In this document: positions 40,253 through 49,744 of the stretch, one piece after another
Numbering within the stretch: the stretch's first letter is position 1
Layout: each line of letters starts with the position of its first letter
Assembly (NCBI GenBank): GCA_009779855.1
Contig: WRBC01000002.1
Coordinates: forward strand, 124,001-188,000
Direction: 5' to 3'
Source: Coriobacteriia bacterium
GTDB lineage: Bacteria > Actinomycetota > Coriobacteriia > WRKU01 > WQUG01
DNA: 64,000 nucleotides
Position numbers and translations under genes: made by a program
Notes under the pieces: generated by a model
Databases searched by the model: none
The model's input: the letters and a program-made list of their open reading frames with translations, nothing else
What the model was told of the DNA's origin: nothing

Positions 40253-40254
40253 GC

Positions 40255-41661
40255 GTGAGCAATAAGAATCGTTATGGCAAGGTAGTGGACGGCAGCAAGG
40301 GAGCTGATATCAACAGCGCCCATGACCAGGACAAGGGTAGTACCGACGAAAAAGAACCCAACTGTTCTTTCTGTGGCCGTCCTGCCTCCTTGGTCAGCAA
40401 TATGCTTAAAAGTCCTGAAGGTTCCTATATCTGCGACGAATGTGTAGATATGGCTAATGACGTTATCCTGGGGCTGCAAAAAGCAAGCTTAGATCCCACT
40501 ATGCCGCAGAAGTTTGGTGCGGGTGATTATGGCTTTACCTTTGAATCTGATGAGGAATTTGAGGCTCACATCCCCGGTAGTGAATTTTCAACTGAAACCT
40601 TGCCGACCCCACGCCAATTACATGATGCTTTAGATGACTATGTTGTGGGACAAGATCGAGCAAAAAAGATCCTTTCTGTAGCAGTGCATAATCACTACAA
40701 ACGCGTCATGGTCGAGGCCCAAGAAAAAGAGCAGGGACTTGAGCCTGACGAGGTCGAACTAGCCAAAAGCAATATCATGCTACTAGGACCTACGGGTACC
40801 GGTAAGACCTTGCTTGCAGAGACGCTGGCGCGTGTACTAGACGTGCCCTTTGCTATAGCTGACGCGACGGTACTGACAGAGGCAGGTTATGTTGGAGAAG
40901 ACGTAGAAAACATCCTGCTGAAGCTAGTCACTGACGCAGATGACGATATAGAGCGTGCCGAAATAGGCATTATCTACATTGACGAAATCGACAAGGTGGC
41001 TCGTAAGGCAGAGAACCTGTCCATTACTCGTGATGTATCAGGGGAGGGCGTCCAGCAAGCACTGCTAAAAATACTGGAAGGCACGATTGCTAGCGTACCC
41101 CCAAAGGGTGGACGCAAGCATCCTGACCAGCCATTGCTAAAGATCAACACGAAGAATATTCTCTTTATTGTAGGGGGAGCCTTTGTGGGACTAGAGAAAA
41201 TCATTGCTGATCGTATAGGTAGCAGTGGGGTTGGGTTTGCAGCAGAGGCGAAACCGCAAAACAGTGAATCGGTTAGTGATTTATTCGAGCTGGCCCAACC
41301 AGAAGATCTAAGCAAGTTTGGTATTATTCCTGAATTTGTGGGTCGCGTGCCTGTCATGACATCAACGCGTGATCTAGAACTAGATGACTTGATGCATATT
41401 CTGACAGAGCCGAAGAATGCTTTAACTAAGCAGTACAAACGACTCTTCGCCCTAGAAGGAGTAGAGCTGACCTTTGACAAAGCGGCACTTAAGGAAATCG
41501 CAAAGCTTTGCAAGGACCGAGGAACGGGTGCAAGGGGTCTGCGTTCAGTCTGCGAGTCAGTGCTGCTAGATGCAATGTATCACCTGCCAGAGAAGAAAGA
41601 CGTCAAGAGACTAAAGGTAACCGCAGCGGTTGTGCGCGACGAAAAACCGCTTCTGAAGTAA
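40255..41661 (+). CDS. clpX: ATP-dependent Clp protease ATP-binding subunit ClpX
   Basis: CSFCGRP...CDECV zinc domain; [44 protein letters not shown]-like motif. Confidence 0.98.
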   Translation: MSNKNRYGKVVDGSKGADINSAHDQDKGSTDEKEPNCSFCGRPASLVSNMLKSPEGSYICDECVDMANDVILGLQKASLDPTMPQKFGAGDYGFTFESDEEFEAHIPGSEFSTETLPTPRQLHDALDDYVVGQDRAKKILSVAVHNHYKRVMVEAQEKEQGLEPDEVELAKSNIMLLGPTGTGKTLLAETLARVLDVPFAIADATVLTEAGYVGEDVENILLKLVTDADDDIERAEIGIIYIDEIDKVARKAENLSITRDVSGEGVQQALLKILEGTIASVPPKGGRKHPDQPLLKINTKNILFIVGGAFVGLEKIIADRIGSSGVGFAAEAKPQNSESVSDLFELAQPEDLSKFGIIPEFVGRVPVMTSTRDLELDDLMHILTEPKNALTKQYKRLFALEGVELTFDKAALKEIAKLCKDRGTGARGLRSVCESVLLDAMYHLPEKKDVKRLKVTAAVVRDEKPLLK

Positions 41662-41662
41662 A

Positions 41663-43240
41663 TTAGTGTGTTTCGGTACGGGCTTCTACCCAGCGGGCGA
41701 TTTGTGAATTGATGCAGCCTTCTGTAGCCGGAATGACCTTTTGATAGCGCTCACAGGCACCTTCCAGGCTGGATAGACGGTTGGGCACATGGGCTGCTTC
41801 AGGAGCCAGCCTACGAATAGCACGCAGCAACTCAAAACCAGTCATTTCATTGTAAGGTGTAGTCAGCTCTTCGTCATGAGGAATGCCCAGCAGTCCGCGT
41901 AATACATTGGGGCCAAACTTTGCCCAGTGGGCCGTCGACACTATCATCATGGGGTTGGCTTTGTCTTTATTGGTATTGCCTTCGCCGCGGTGCTTTTCTG
42001 CAGCATGTAGGGCGATAGCTGTATGCGGTTCTATCAGATAGTGGTAGCGTTTCCAGCAGTCCTGAATAACGCTGAGGGAAGTTGCATTATCTACGTAGTC
42101 TGCAGCAAAGTCTTGCTGTATCAGTGATAGAGTTCCTGCATCAACTTCAAACACGCCTTCTTCACGCAGTTGTTTCATCCATTTACGTGTACGCTCTGGA
42201 CCAGCCAAGAAGTACAATAAGCGTTCTAGATTGCTGGACACTAAGATATCCATGGCAGGGCTTGCTGTCATATAGAAGTCCCTGCCGCGAATGTCGTAGA
42301 CTCCTGTATTAATGAAGTCTGCAAGCACGTTGTTTTCATTGCTCGCACAGATGAGGCGGCCAATGGGTGCCCCCATTTGTTTGGCCAGCCAGCCAGCCAT
42401 AATATTACCAAAATTTCCTGTAGGTACGGCAATGTCTAGTAGTTGTCCGTCCGCCAACTTTCCTGCGGCGCGCAAGTCAATAATCGCGCTGAAATAGTAA
42501 ATGATTTGCGGCATCAAGCGACCCCAGTTAATAGAATTTGCGCTTGATAGCTGCAAGTCAGTGTGGTCTTTTAGCCACTTCTGCAGGTCTTCGTTAAAGA
42601 AGGCCTCTTTAACAGCGCGCTGGCAGTCATCAAAATTGCCCTTTACACCGTAAACACCTACGTTCATACCCAGGCTACTGGTCATCTGTGTGCGCTGGAC
42701 ATCAGATACTCCACCATCGGGATAGAAAACAATCAGGTTGGTGTGACTGCGATGGGCAAAGCCTGCTAGTGCAGCACTTCCTGTGTCACCACTTGTTGCA
42801 ACTAAGATAAGTAGATCACGTGATAGGCTACCGTTTGCCAAGCCACGTTTTAGCGAAAACGAAAAAAAGCGCGGCATGCATTGTAGTGCCATGTCCTTGA
42901 AGGCAGAGGTGGGACCATGCCACAGTTCCAGCATGTGCGTGTCTTCATCTAGGCTTACTACGGGTGCGATACGGTGATCATCGAATTGATTGCCATAGGC
43001 CTTCTGCATCATACGTAACGTATCCGCTGCCTTGATGTCGATGCCAAAGGCATCATATATGAACGCGCCACGCTGCGCATAGTTTGCGCTGTGCAGAGTG
43101 TCCATTTGATCCATGCTAAAAGTCGGTAAATTTTCGGGCAGATAGAGTCCGCCCCCGTCAGCGATTCCGCGAAGCAAAACCTCGCTAAATGTAGGACGCG
43201 AGCTGTCAAGCCCGCGTGTATCAATAAATTTAAGAGTCAT
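41663..43240 (-). CDS. thrC: Threonine synthase
   Basis: MTLKFIDTRGLDSSRPTFSEVLLRGIADGGGLYLPE; HGPTSAFKDMALQ; VATSGDTGSAAL. Confidence 0.95.
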   Translation of the reverse strand: MTLKFIDTRGLDSSRPTFSEVLLRGIADGGGLYLPENLPTFSMDQMDTLHSANYAQRGAFIYDAFGIDIKAADTLRMMQKAYGNQFDDHRIAPVVSLDEDTHMLELWHGPTSAFKDMALQCMPRFFSFSLKRGLANGSLSRDLLILVATSGDTGSAALAGFAHRSHTNLIVFYPDGGVSDVQRTQMTSSLGMNVGVYGVKGNFDDCQRAVKEAFFNEDLQKWLKDHTDLQLSSANSINWGRLMPQIIYYFSAIIDLRAAGKLADGQLLDIAVPTGNFGNIMAGWLAKQMGAPIGRLICASNENNVLADFINTGVYDIRGRDFYMTASPAMDILVSSNLERLLYFLAGPERTRKWMKQLREEGVFEVDAGTLSLIQQDFAADYVDNATSLSVIQDCWKRYHYLIEPHTAIALHAAEKHRGEGNTNKDKANPMMIVSTAHWAKFGPNVLRGLLGIPHDEELTTPYNEMTGFELLRAIRRLAPEAAHVPNRLSSLEGACERYQKVIPATEGCINSQIARWVEARTETH

Positions 43241-43498
43241 AATGGGTTATTGTACCGCTATTCTCTGTGTTCAGGCAGAAGAAATGGAAATGTTACCTAT
43301 GAAATTTGCGGCGGAAGACAGGACCAATTTCATGTGATGCCTGAAATGTGGAGCAGCAAAGTGACTTAATCGGAATAGCTGAGAGCCGCTTACAGAAGAC
43401 ATAAATAAAAATAGGAATCGTTATTATTTTTCTGATACTATATTAGTCAAATATTACTTTCAAACTTTCAGTAGGATATTGGACGGAAGGGAAGAACA

Positions 43499-43969
43499 AT
43501 GAATTACCTGAAGAATTTCAAGACTGTAAAGGCTGCTGCTGGAACCGCTGAAGCTTCTGCTGAGATGACAAGAACTGCGAAAGATGCTGCTGCAGGTCGT
43601 GCAAAGGAAAACCGCGTAAAGGGTGAAACTTCGATTATTCAAAAACTGGGTGCACTTTTTTTGTTTACAACAGCGGCATGGAGTCTCTATGTCAACATCG
43701 ATAGTTTTGGCACCTTTCTTGTGATGTTCAATGAGATGTTTATAACGCACACTAAGGTCTTGTCAGGTGATTACCTAACAGCTTCTTTCATTCTGGGATT
43801 TGGTGCAGTTCCTCTTTTTGTACTGGGAGTACTCTTGCGTCTAGGCGCCCCTGGTGGAAGTGCACTTAAGTGGGGAGTCATTGGGCTACTTACTTCAGTT
43901 TTGACGGCCATCTTTTGGCTGGTAGTGATTATACTCATGTCAATTGGGGTGGCACTAAGCCCATTCTAA
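43499..43969 (+). CDS. Hypothetical small membrane protein
   Basis: Polar Ala/Lys-rich N-terminus followed by about three TM segments; GGACGGAAGGGAAG upstream. Confidence 0.6.
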   Translation: MNYLKNFKTVKAAAGTAEASAEMTRTAKDAAAGRAKENRVKGETSIIQKLGALFLFTTAAWSLYVNIDSFGTFLVMFNEMFITHTKVLSGDYLTASFILGFGAVPLFVLGVLLRLGAPGGSALKWGVIGLLTSVLTAIFWLVVIILMSIGVALSPF

Positions 43970-44111
43970 TCCTTTTGTGTTTTTGCTGGGCACTTTCTTT
44001 GTCTTTCTCACGTATAAATAGGGCATTCCTCCGCATAGTGGGGCGGTGGTATGCTCTGTTTATACAAAATGCTCATAAGATATCTCAATTTAGTGTATTA
44101 TATAAGGCACT

Positions 44112-47009
44112 ATGCCTAAAACATTAAAGAGTAGAGTTGTCCTTGTATTAGCGACACTTCTCCTCGCAGTTGGAGTGATCGCCACTGCTGCATGGGCGTT
44201 AGACCCCTCTCTTGATGGTCTCACTATTGAAACAGGTGGTCCTGCCAGCGAGTTTACTTCAGGATCCCTTGTTACTCCTTCCTTAACTACTTTGTCAGAA
44301 GGCGAAGTTCTTGTAGGTAAATCCGTTGTCTACAATACGGACCCTATACTGGGTACTCCTGACGGGACGGTTACTGTCACTTTATCTGCTTGGGCTAGCA
44401 CCTTTACTGATGCTGACGGAGTAGTTCAAAATCCATTAGTTCCTATGGCTGATGGGGCTTACCTTACTATCACTGATGATATTAATGAGTTTGCCGTTGT
44501 GGGCAGTCTGCCTGCAGGACTAAGCATCAGTGGTGCCACGATAACCTGGGATATTACTGACCAGTCAACTCTTTTGGGTGTAGGTCCACTGGAAGTGCAG
44601 TACACCTTAACAGTTGCTAATCCCGCTAATCAGCCCTACATGATGAACTACTGGTATTCGACGGGCGCGGCTGAAGTATTGTTTGAGCCCCATCACGAAA
44701 ATCCCTATTATTACACTATGGTCGAAACAGTGTATGACCAGTTTGATATGTCCATGAATTGGAATAATGGCACGGGACTTAACAACGGGGCCATTATTGA
44801 TAATGAACTAGGTCTAACGATTGTGTTTCCCTCTAATATTTCTGCTGCAGGATTGAATGCCTATAATGCGGACGGCACCATGAACACGGCTGGACAGTGG
44901 AATTGGTGGCCGCAGAACGCAAATACGCAAAATCAAGCAGCAACCGTTGTGACCCCTGCAGGTACACAGCACTATACCTGGCACTTGCATTGGACGCGCG
45001 GTGCTATCGTAAAGAGCTACATCTTTACGATAAAAGACTTCCTGGGTCCTGGATTAGACGTTCAGTATGAGGCGATCCTAGATGGTGCTGGGGGTAGTGG
45101 TTCTATTGCTGGCGGTAAGACCGTCGTAAGTGATACGTATTTCCAGCGAACCTTTAACAGTGACCAAGATGATCCCTTCTTCTGGACGGGAGACACCATC
45201 AGTAAAGAGCTTGATGCAATAGGCGAGGTCATGCTGGTTGATCAAAGCGTTCCGCCAACATTTCAACTTGCGATAGAGAAGGCCTTTGGTACAGGAAGCA
45301 CGCATCTTGACTGGGACATTGATGATAGCAGCGAGTTTGTTTTCTCTATGCAAGACGACACCACGGGACTATATTTAGCATTCATCGATATGGGCGGTGG
45401 GGAGCTAGCCTTTAATGGCTACACTGCCCGCCAGGTATTGATACCTTTTAGCGTGGACGCGCCTGTTATTCTAACGGATATTCCGACCGAAGATACGGAA
45501 GGCAATCAGAAAACATACGCAATAACCGAGTACCCTAATTGGACTACCATATCTGTCCATCCACCACAGGTTGACGTAGAGTACAGCGTGGATGGTAGCG
45601 CGACTGCGAGTAACCCAGCTACCATCGAGCCGCAGGGTAGTGATGAGAGCACAGTGACCGTAACGAATACGTTCACCAATATGCCTGTGGCAGCAATGCG
45701 TCTAATGAAGCTGTTCGATGGTTTTCCCGCAGATTGGGGCATTACTTCCTCAACTGAATTCCAGGTAAAGATTTGGGATGTGGACAATGAAGTGTACTTG
45801 CTTTTTGTAGAACCCGATGCGGCCTCGCTTGCGCCCGGATCTAGCTGGGACAGTAGCTATTGGTCCCCGGGAACCTTATTTTGTGTAGGCAATGATGGGG
45901 GAGCCAGCGGTGCTTGGGACATTAGCGATTCTTACTGGGAACAGCGTCACCTTGCGGGGACAGCAGATATTTTTGACACTATCTCGATCTATCGTTTGCA
46001 ACAGGTAGGCCTCACCAATATTTGGCCAAGCCAGTATGAAATACACGAATTGGACTTTGAGGGGAATCTGCTTGCTACATCCCCTGCCAGTTCATGGTGG
46101 CAAGCCTATTACAATTTCGTTAGTTTGGACCGTGCAGGCGGCCCTGGTGATCCAGGCACTATTGCCCCTGGTGGTAACTATGTTGTCTTGGTGACAAACG
46201 TTTTCCAGCACGGTGAGGGAAACCTGTCATTGTTTAAAGAACTAGAGGGATATCCAGAAGACTGGGATGTGAGTGATGAGACATCCTTTACTGTTAGAGT
46301 TTGGGATGCGGCTGTGAGCCCTTCGGTTCGCTTGCTGTTCGATCCTGTCAGGCAAAGTGACGGCACTTTTAGGCATGTGGGATTCATTGATGCTGGCGGA
46401 CAAAGGATTCTTGATGACCTCTCATGGACAGGCGATTTAGCAACAGCGATTTATGACCTAACCTTCAGTGTTAATTCACCCCTTGTGGTTTCGAATCTTT
46501 ATACGGGGACTAATCATCAATATTTGGTCGAAGAGTTAGTAGGGGACGGCTACACCACCCGGTTCTTCAATGGGGGGCAAGAAATAATAGCAACCGATCC
46601 ATCAAGTGGTGCGATCATTAGTCCTGATGATGCGGCAAACATCAGGGTGGTCAATACCTTTGAGAGGGCACCTGTGGATCCACCTGTTCCGCCATTACCC
46701 CCAAGACCTGAACCAGGTCCTGATGACCCCGATCCTCCGCATCCTGGACCTGGGCCAGATAGACCTCCTGTTAATGGGGGAGACAACAGAGACGATGGCG
46801 GATCAGGCAACAATGGAAGCTTTGTGGATGGCGGATCAGATGACGAAGCCTCAGATGAGGGGACCGCTGCAAGCAGGGGTCCTGCAACGGGTGATGCCGG
46901 CAGCATAGAGTTCTGGCGCGCCCTTGTGGTGGGTGCCCTTCTTGTAGTGGTCGCCGTTATCGTTGTCTACGTCAAAGATCGCAAAAAGAGTCCTTCTTGT
47001 GGATTGTAA
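44112..47009 (+). CDS. Surface protein with three imperfect DUF5979-like repeats, Pro-rich stalk and GPATG sorting-like signal
   Basis: Signal peptide; repeats KAFGTGSTHLDWDIDDSSEFVF, KLFDGFPADWGITSSTEFQVKIWDVDNEVYLLF, KELEGYPEDWDVSDETSFTVRVWDAAVSPSVRLLF; SRGPATGDAGSIEFWRALVVGALLVVVAVIVVYVKDRKK. Confidence 0.82.
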   Translation: MPKTLKSRVVLVLATLLLAVGVIATAAWALDPSLDGLTIETGGPASEFTSGSLVTPSLTTLSEGEVLVGKSVVYNTDPILGTPDGTVTVTLSAWASTFTDADGVVQNPLVPMADGAYLTITDDINEFAVVGSLPAGLSISGATITWDITDQSTLLGVGPLEVQYTLTVANPANQPYMMNYWYSTGAAEVLFEPHHENPYYYTMVETVYDQFDMSMNWNNGTGLNNGAIIDNELGLTIVFPSNISAAGLNAYNADGTMNTAGQWNWWPQNANTQNQAATVVTPAGTQHYTWHLHWTRGAIVKSYIFTIKDFLGPGLDVQYEAILDGAGGSGSIAGGKTVVSDTYFQRTFNSDQDDPFFWTGDTISKELDAIGEVMLVDQSVPPTFQLAIEKAFGTGSTHLDWDIDDSSEFVFSMQDDTTGLYLAFIDMGGGELAFNGYTARQVLIPFSVDAPVILTDIPTEDTEGNQKTYAITEYPNWTTISVHPPQVDVEYSVDGSATASNPATIEPQGSDESTVTVTNTFTNMPVAAMRLMKLFDGFPADWGITSSTEFQVKIWDVDNEVYLLFVEPDAASLAPGSSWDSSYWSPGTLFCVGNDGGASGAWDISDSYWEQRHLAGTADIFDTISIYRLQQVGLTNIWPSQYEIHELDFEGNLLATSPASSWWQAYYNFVSLDRAGGPGDPGTIAPGGNYVVLVTNVFQHGEGNLSLFKELEGYPEDWDVSDETSFTVRVWDAAVSPSVRLLFDPVRQSDGTFRHVGFIDAGGQRILDDLSWTGDLATAIYDLTFSVNSPLVVSNLYTGTNHQYLVEELVGDGYTTRFFNGGQEIIATDPSSGAIISPDDAANIRVVNTFERAPVDPPVPPLPPRPEPGPDDPDPPHPGPGPDRPPVNGGDNRDDGGSGNNGSFVDGGSDDEASDEGTAASRGPATGDAGSIEFWRALVVGALLVVVAVIVVYVKDRKKSPSCGL

Positions 47010-47111
47010 ATGAGAATGCCCAGGGGCGTAAATGAACTTCTGTTAACTGCTATTATTCATATATCAAATCCTGTATACTAACTAAAGTTCATGTGAGAGT
47101 GAAATTAGATT

Positions 47112-49463
47112 GTGAGGTATCTAATGGCAGGATTGTCTAGGACACATGCTGCGGCAGTGTCAAAATTAAGTATTGTCTTTGTGCTTTCTTTAGCACTTTT
47201 AGCGGGAGGCGTCTTACCAGCCTTCCAGCAAATCCCCTTCTTACAAACCCATCAAGCACAAGCTTCCCCTACCATTACCACGACAGGACGAGAGATCATG
47301 GCGTGGGGTACCAATACTATGGGGCAATTGGGGCTTGGGGTTACGGGCGGAAATCGCCTTACCCCTGAACAGGTTGGAAACAGAACTGACTGGGTTCAGC
47401 TGGCTGTTTCTTCAAGTCATACCGTCGCACTTTCAGAGGACGGGGAACTTTGGTCGTGGGGTTCTAATCAGAACGGACAGTTGGGTCTAGGTGACCTTAC
47501 AAGTCGCAACGAGCCTACCCGTATAGGAACGGACAATAACTGGGTTCGTGTCTCAGCATACGGAGCTCATAATCTGGCACTTCGCGATGATGGAAGCCTC
47601 TGGGCGTGGGGGGCAAATGGCGCTGGTCAAATTGGAAATAACACAACCTCGGCTCCTTTGGACGGGGTAAGAAGTCCTGTTCGCGTAGGAACAGCTAACA
47701 ACTGGACAGATGTTGCTGCTGGAAATACTTTTTCTTTTGCTGTCAACGACCAAGGTCAGCTTTGGGGCTGGGGGTCTAATACTGCTGGTAGACTGGGAGG
47801 AAATCTTCCCTTGACACAATATTTAACACCGCAGCGTATAGGTACGGGGACCCACTGGGAATCTGTTTCTGCGGGTAATGTACATACCGTTATGATAACG
47901 GACGCGGGTCATCTTTATGCCTGGGGAAGTAATCCCTCAGGGCAGCTAGGCAATGGTGACTTTGGTACGGGAGCAGACAGGGCAGTACCTACCCGTATAG
48001 GAACTGCTGATGATTGGGTACAGGCTTCTGCCGGTAATGCCCAGACCTTTGCTATCAATGAAGCTGGTCAACTGTGGGGTACAGGTGGAAACACTAACGG
48101 CGAACTGGGTCTTGGGGTAACTGATGTCAGAAGGACTACCCTTCAGAGGGTTCCTGGGGATCATGTATGGCGTTACGTAGCACACGGAAGAACACAGACA
48201 GCAGCAATTACTGAGAGCAATCAGCTTTGGATGTGGGGAGGTAACCTGCACGGTCAGCTGGGGCAGGGTGACGTGGGCAATGCCACTAATAGGAATGTCC
48301 CTACCCGTGTAGGACTTGCGGCCAGTTGGATACATGTAGCCACAGGATCAAGCTTTACCATAGGTGTAGGACCCTATAATGTCAGCATGGATGTTCCTTT
48401 GACAAAAACCCTGCGCATACCAGAGAGTGTTACTACCCCCAATGTGAGTTTCAATTTTGAGGTCGATCCTGTGGGATGGATGCCCCTCAACGGATCCACA
48501 CTGCTTCCTCCGACACAGCCCTTCTTCCCGACCGTAGGTAACCAGACAATTAACTTTACTTCGGCAGATACGGGTACGGTTGCTGGTGGAGTACGTACGG
48601 TTACAAGGAGTGTCTCAGACATTTTGGCGGGCACGGACTTCACGCAGACAGGCGTTTATGTGTGGGAGGTAAGCGAAGAGTCGAGTAGCTCGGGGATGAG
48701 TGACCCTTATTCGATGACCTATTCATCTGCGCGTTATGAAGTAAGGGTCTATGTTCAGCCCGGCATCTTGCGCCCGCATATTTCCGCCATTACCGTGACC
48801 GTCTTAAGTGTCGATGGTCCAGGTCAGACGGTAGATCATAAGACAGAGGAAATGCTGTTCACTAATACGCTTCTACGTATTGTAGGGGAGCCTGGCCTCA
48901 CAGGACACAATGCATTTGAGCTGCAGAAGAGAGTAGACGGAGACTTCGCTGATTTGGACACGCAGTTCACCTTTGCACTTAATTTGCTTAATCCGGCATT
49001 GGGATCTGTGGCATCCCCTCTTACCGCCTATGTTGTGTCTGTTGAAGATCCAACCGTTTCTTTACGTACCGTGACCATTACCAATAGGGCTGCAAGCTTT
49101 AGCTTAGCCCATGGTGAGCGTTTGGTTATTCCGCGCTTGTATGCAGGAACAGGTTTTAATGCCATAGAACTTGCAGATGCAAGGTTTGCCCCTTCTGCGA
49201 CTGTAGTCTTAGGGGGAGTTGCCCAGACTCCGCCATATAGCGAGGATCCTGGAGACCTCCTTGCTACAGGAGACTACATTATTGCGAATACAGGTAGGAA
49301 TGCTATCGAGTTTGTGAATACACACCAGTTTAGTCCGCCAACGGGACTTAACATGAGCGTTGGTGCGATAGGGGTTCTTTTTGTTATGGCAGGGGCTGCT
49401 CTTGCCACGCTGCTTGCAACAAGGCGCAGAAAATCTATTGAACGATTATCTGTTAGTGAGTAG
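47112..49463 (+). CDS. Surface protein with RCC1-repeat head and the same C-terminal isopeptide-like/anchor cassette as the 26.6-30.3 kb adhesin
   Basis: Repeats LWSWGSNQNGQLGLGD, LWAWGANGAGQIGNN, LWGWGSNTAGRLGG, LYAWGSNPSGQLGNGD, LWGTGGNTNGELGLG, LWMWGGNLHGQLGQGD; HQFSPPTGLNMSVGAIGVLFVMAGAALATLLATRRRK. Confidence 0.88.
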   Translation: MRYLMAGLSRTHAAAVSKLSIVFVLSLALLAGGVLPAFQQIPFLQTHQAQASPTITTTGREIMAWGTNTMGQLGLGVTGGNRLTPEQVGNRTDWVQLAVSSSHTVALSEDGELWSWGSNQNGQLGLGDLTSRNEPTRIGTDNNWVRVSAYGAHNLALRDDGSLWAWGANGAGQIGNNTTSAPLDGVRSPVRVGTANNWTDVAAGNTFSFAVNDQGQLWGWGSNTAGRLGGNLPLTQYLTPQRIGTGTHWESVSAGNVHTVMITDAGHLYAWGSNPSGQLGNGDFGTGADRAVPTRIGTADDWVQASAGNAQTFAINEAGQLWGTGGNTNGELGLGVTDVRRTTLQRVPGDHVWRYVAHGRTQTAAITESNQLWMWGGNLHGQLGQGDVGNATNRNVPTRVGLAASWIHVATGSSFTIGVGPYNVSMDVPLTKTLRIPESVTTPNVSFNFEVDPVGWMPLNGSTLLPPTQPFFPTVGNQTINFTSADTGTVAGGVRTVTRSVSDILAGTDFTQTGVYVWEVSEESSSSGMSDPYSMTYSSARYEVRVYVQPGILRPHISAITVTVLSVDGPGQTVDHKTEEMLFTNTLLRIVGEPGLTGHNAFELQKRVDGDFADLDTQFTFALNLLNPALGSVASPLTAYVVSVEDPTVSLRTVTITNRAASFSLAHGERLVIPRLYAGTGFNAIELADARFAPSATVVLGGVAQTPPYSEDPGDLLATGDYIIANTGRNAIEFVNTHQFSPPTGLNMSVGAIGVLFVMAGAALATLLATRRRKSIERLSVSE

Positions 49464-49506
49464 CTACCCACAAACGAATACTGCTAGTCGTAAAGAGCAA
49501 CGAATT

Positions 49507-49534
49507 AAAGCCTGCACTACGCAGGCTTTTTCTT
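49507..49534 (+). terminator. Rho-independent terminator after the RCC1-repeat gene
   Basis: AAAGCCTGC-ACTAC-GCAGGCTTTTTCTTTTT. Confidence 0.88.
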
Positions 49535-49629
49535 TTTGTGGGGCTCTTTTCTTATTTCTTAGAATTTTTCTAAAAAAGTAGTTGTGCATTTATTGTGAAG
49601 GTGTTATTATTTTAATGTGTATCCATATT

Positions 49630-49721
49630 ATGAACACAAACAGTTCATGAGCCTTGCATTAAGGCGGACATGGAGAAGGATCTAGGCTGGAGGTTACTGC
49701 TAGACATTCAGTAGCGCCTAG
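49630..49721 (+). promoter_or_regulatory. Leader/operator region of the multiheme cytochrome gene
   Basis: ATGAAC-ACAAACA-GTTCAT dyad (49630-49648) and nested hairpin CTAGGC...TACTG...CAGTA...GCCTAG (49682-49721). Confidence 0.35.
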
Positions 49722-49744
49722 TTCTCACAGAAGGAGGAGATGAC

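Noticed and set aside
40974-41513. 179-aa minus-strand ORF opposite clpX
   Set aside because: Antisense to highly conserved ClpX with no independent support.
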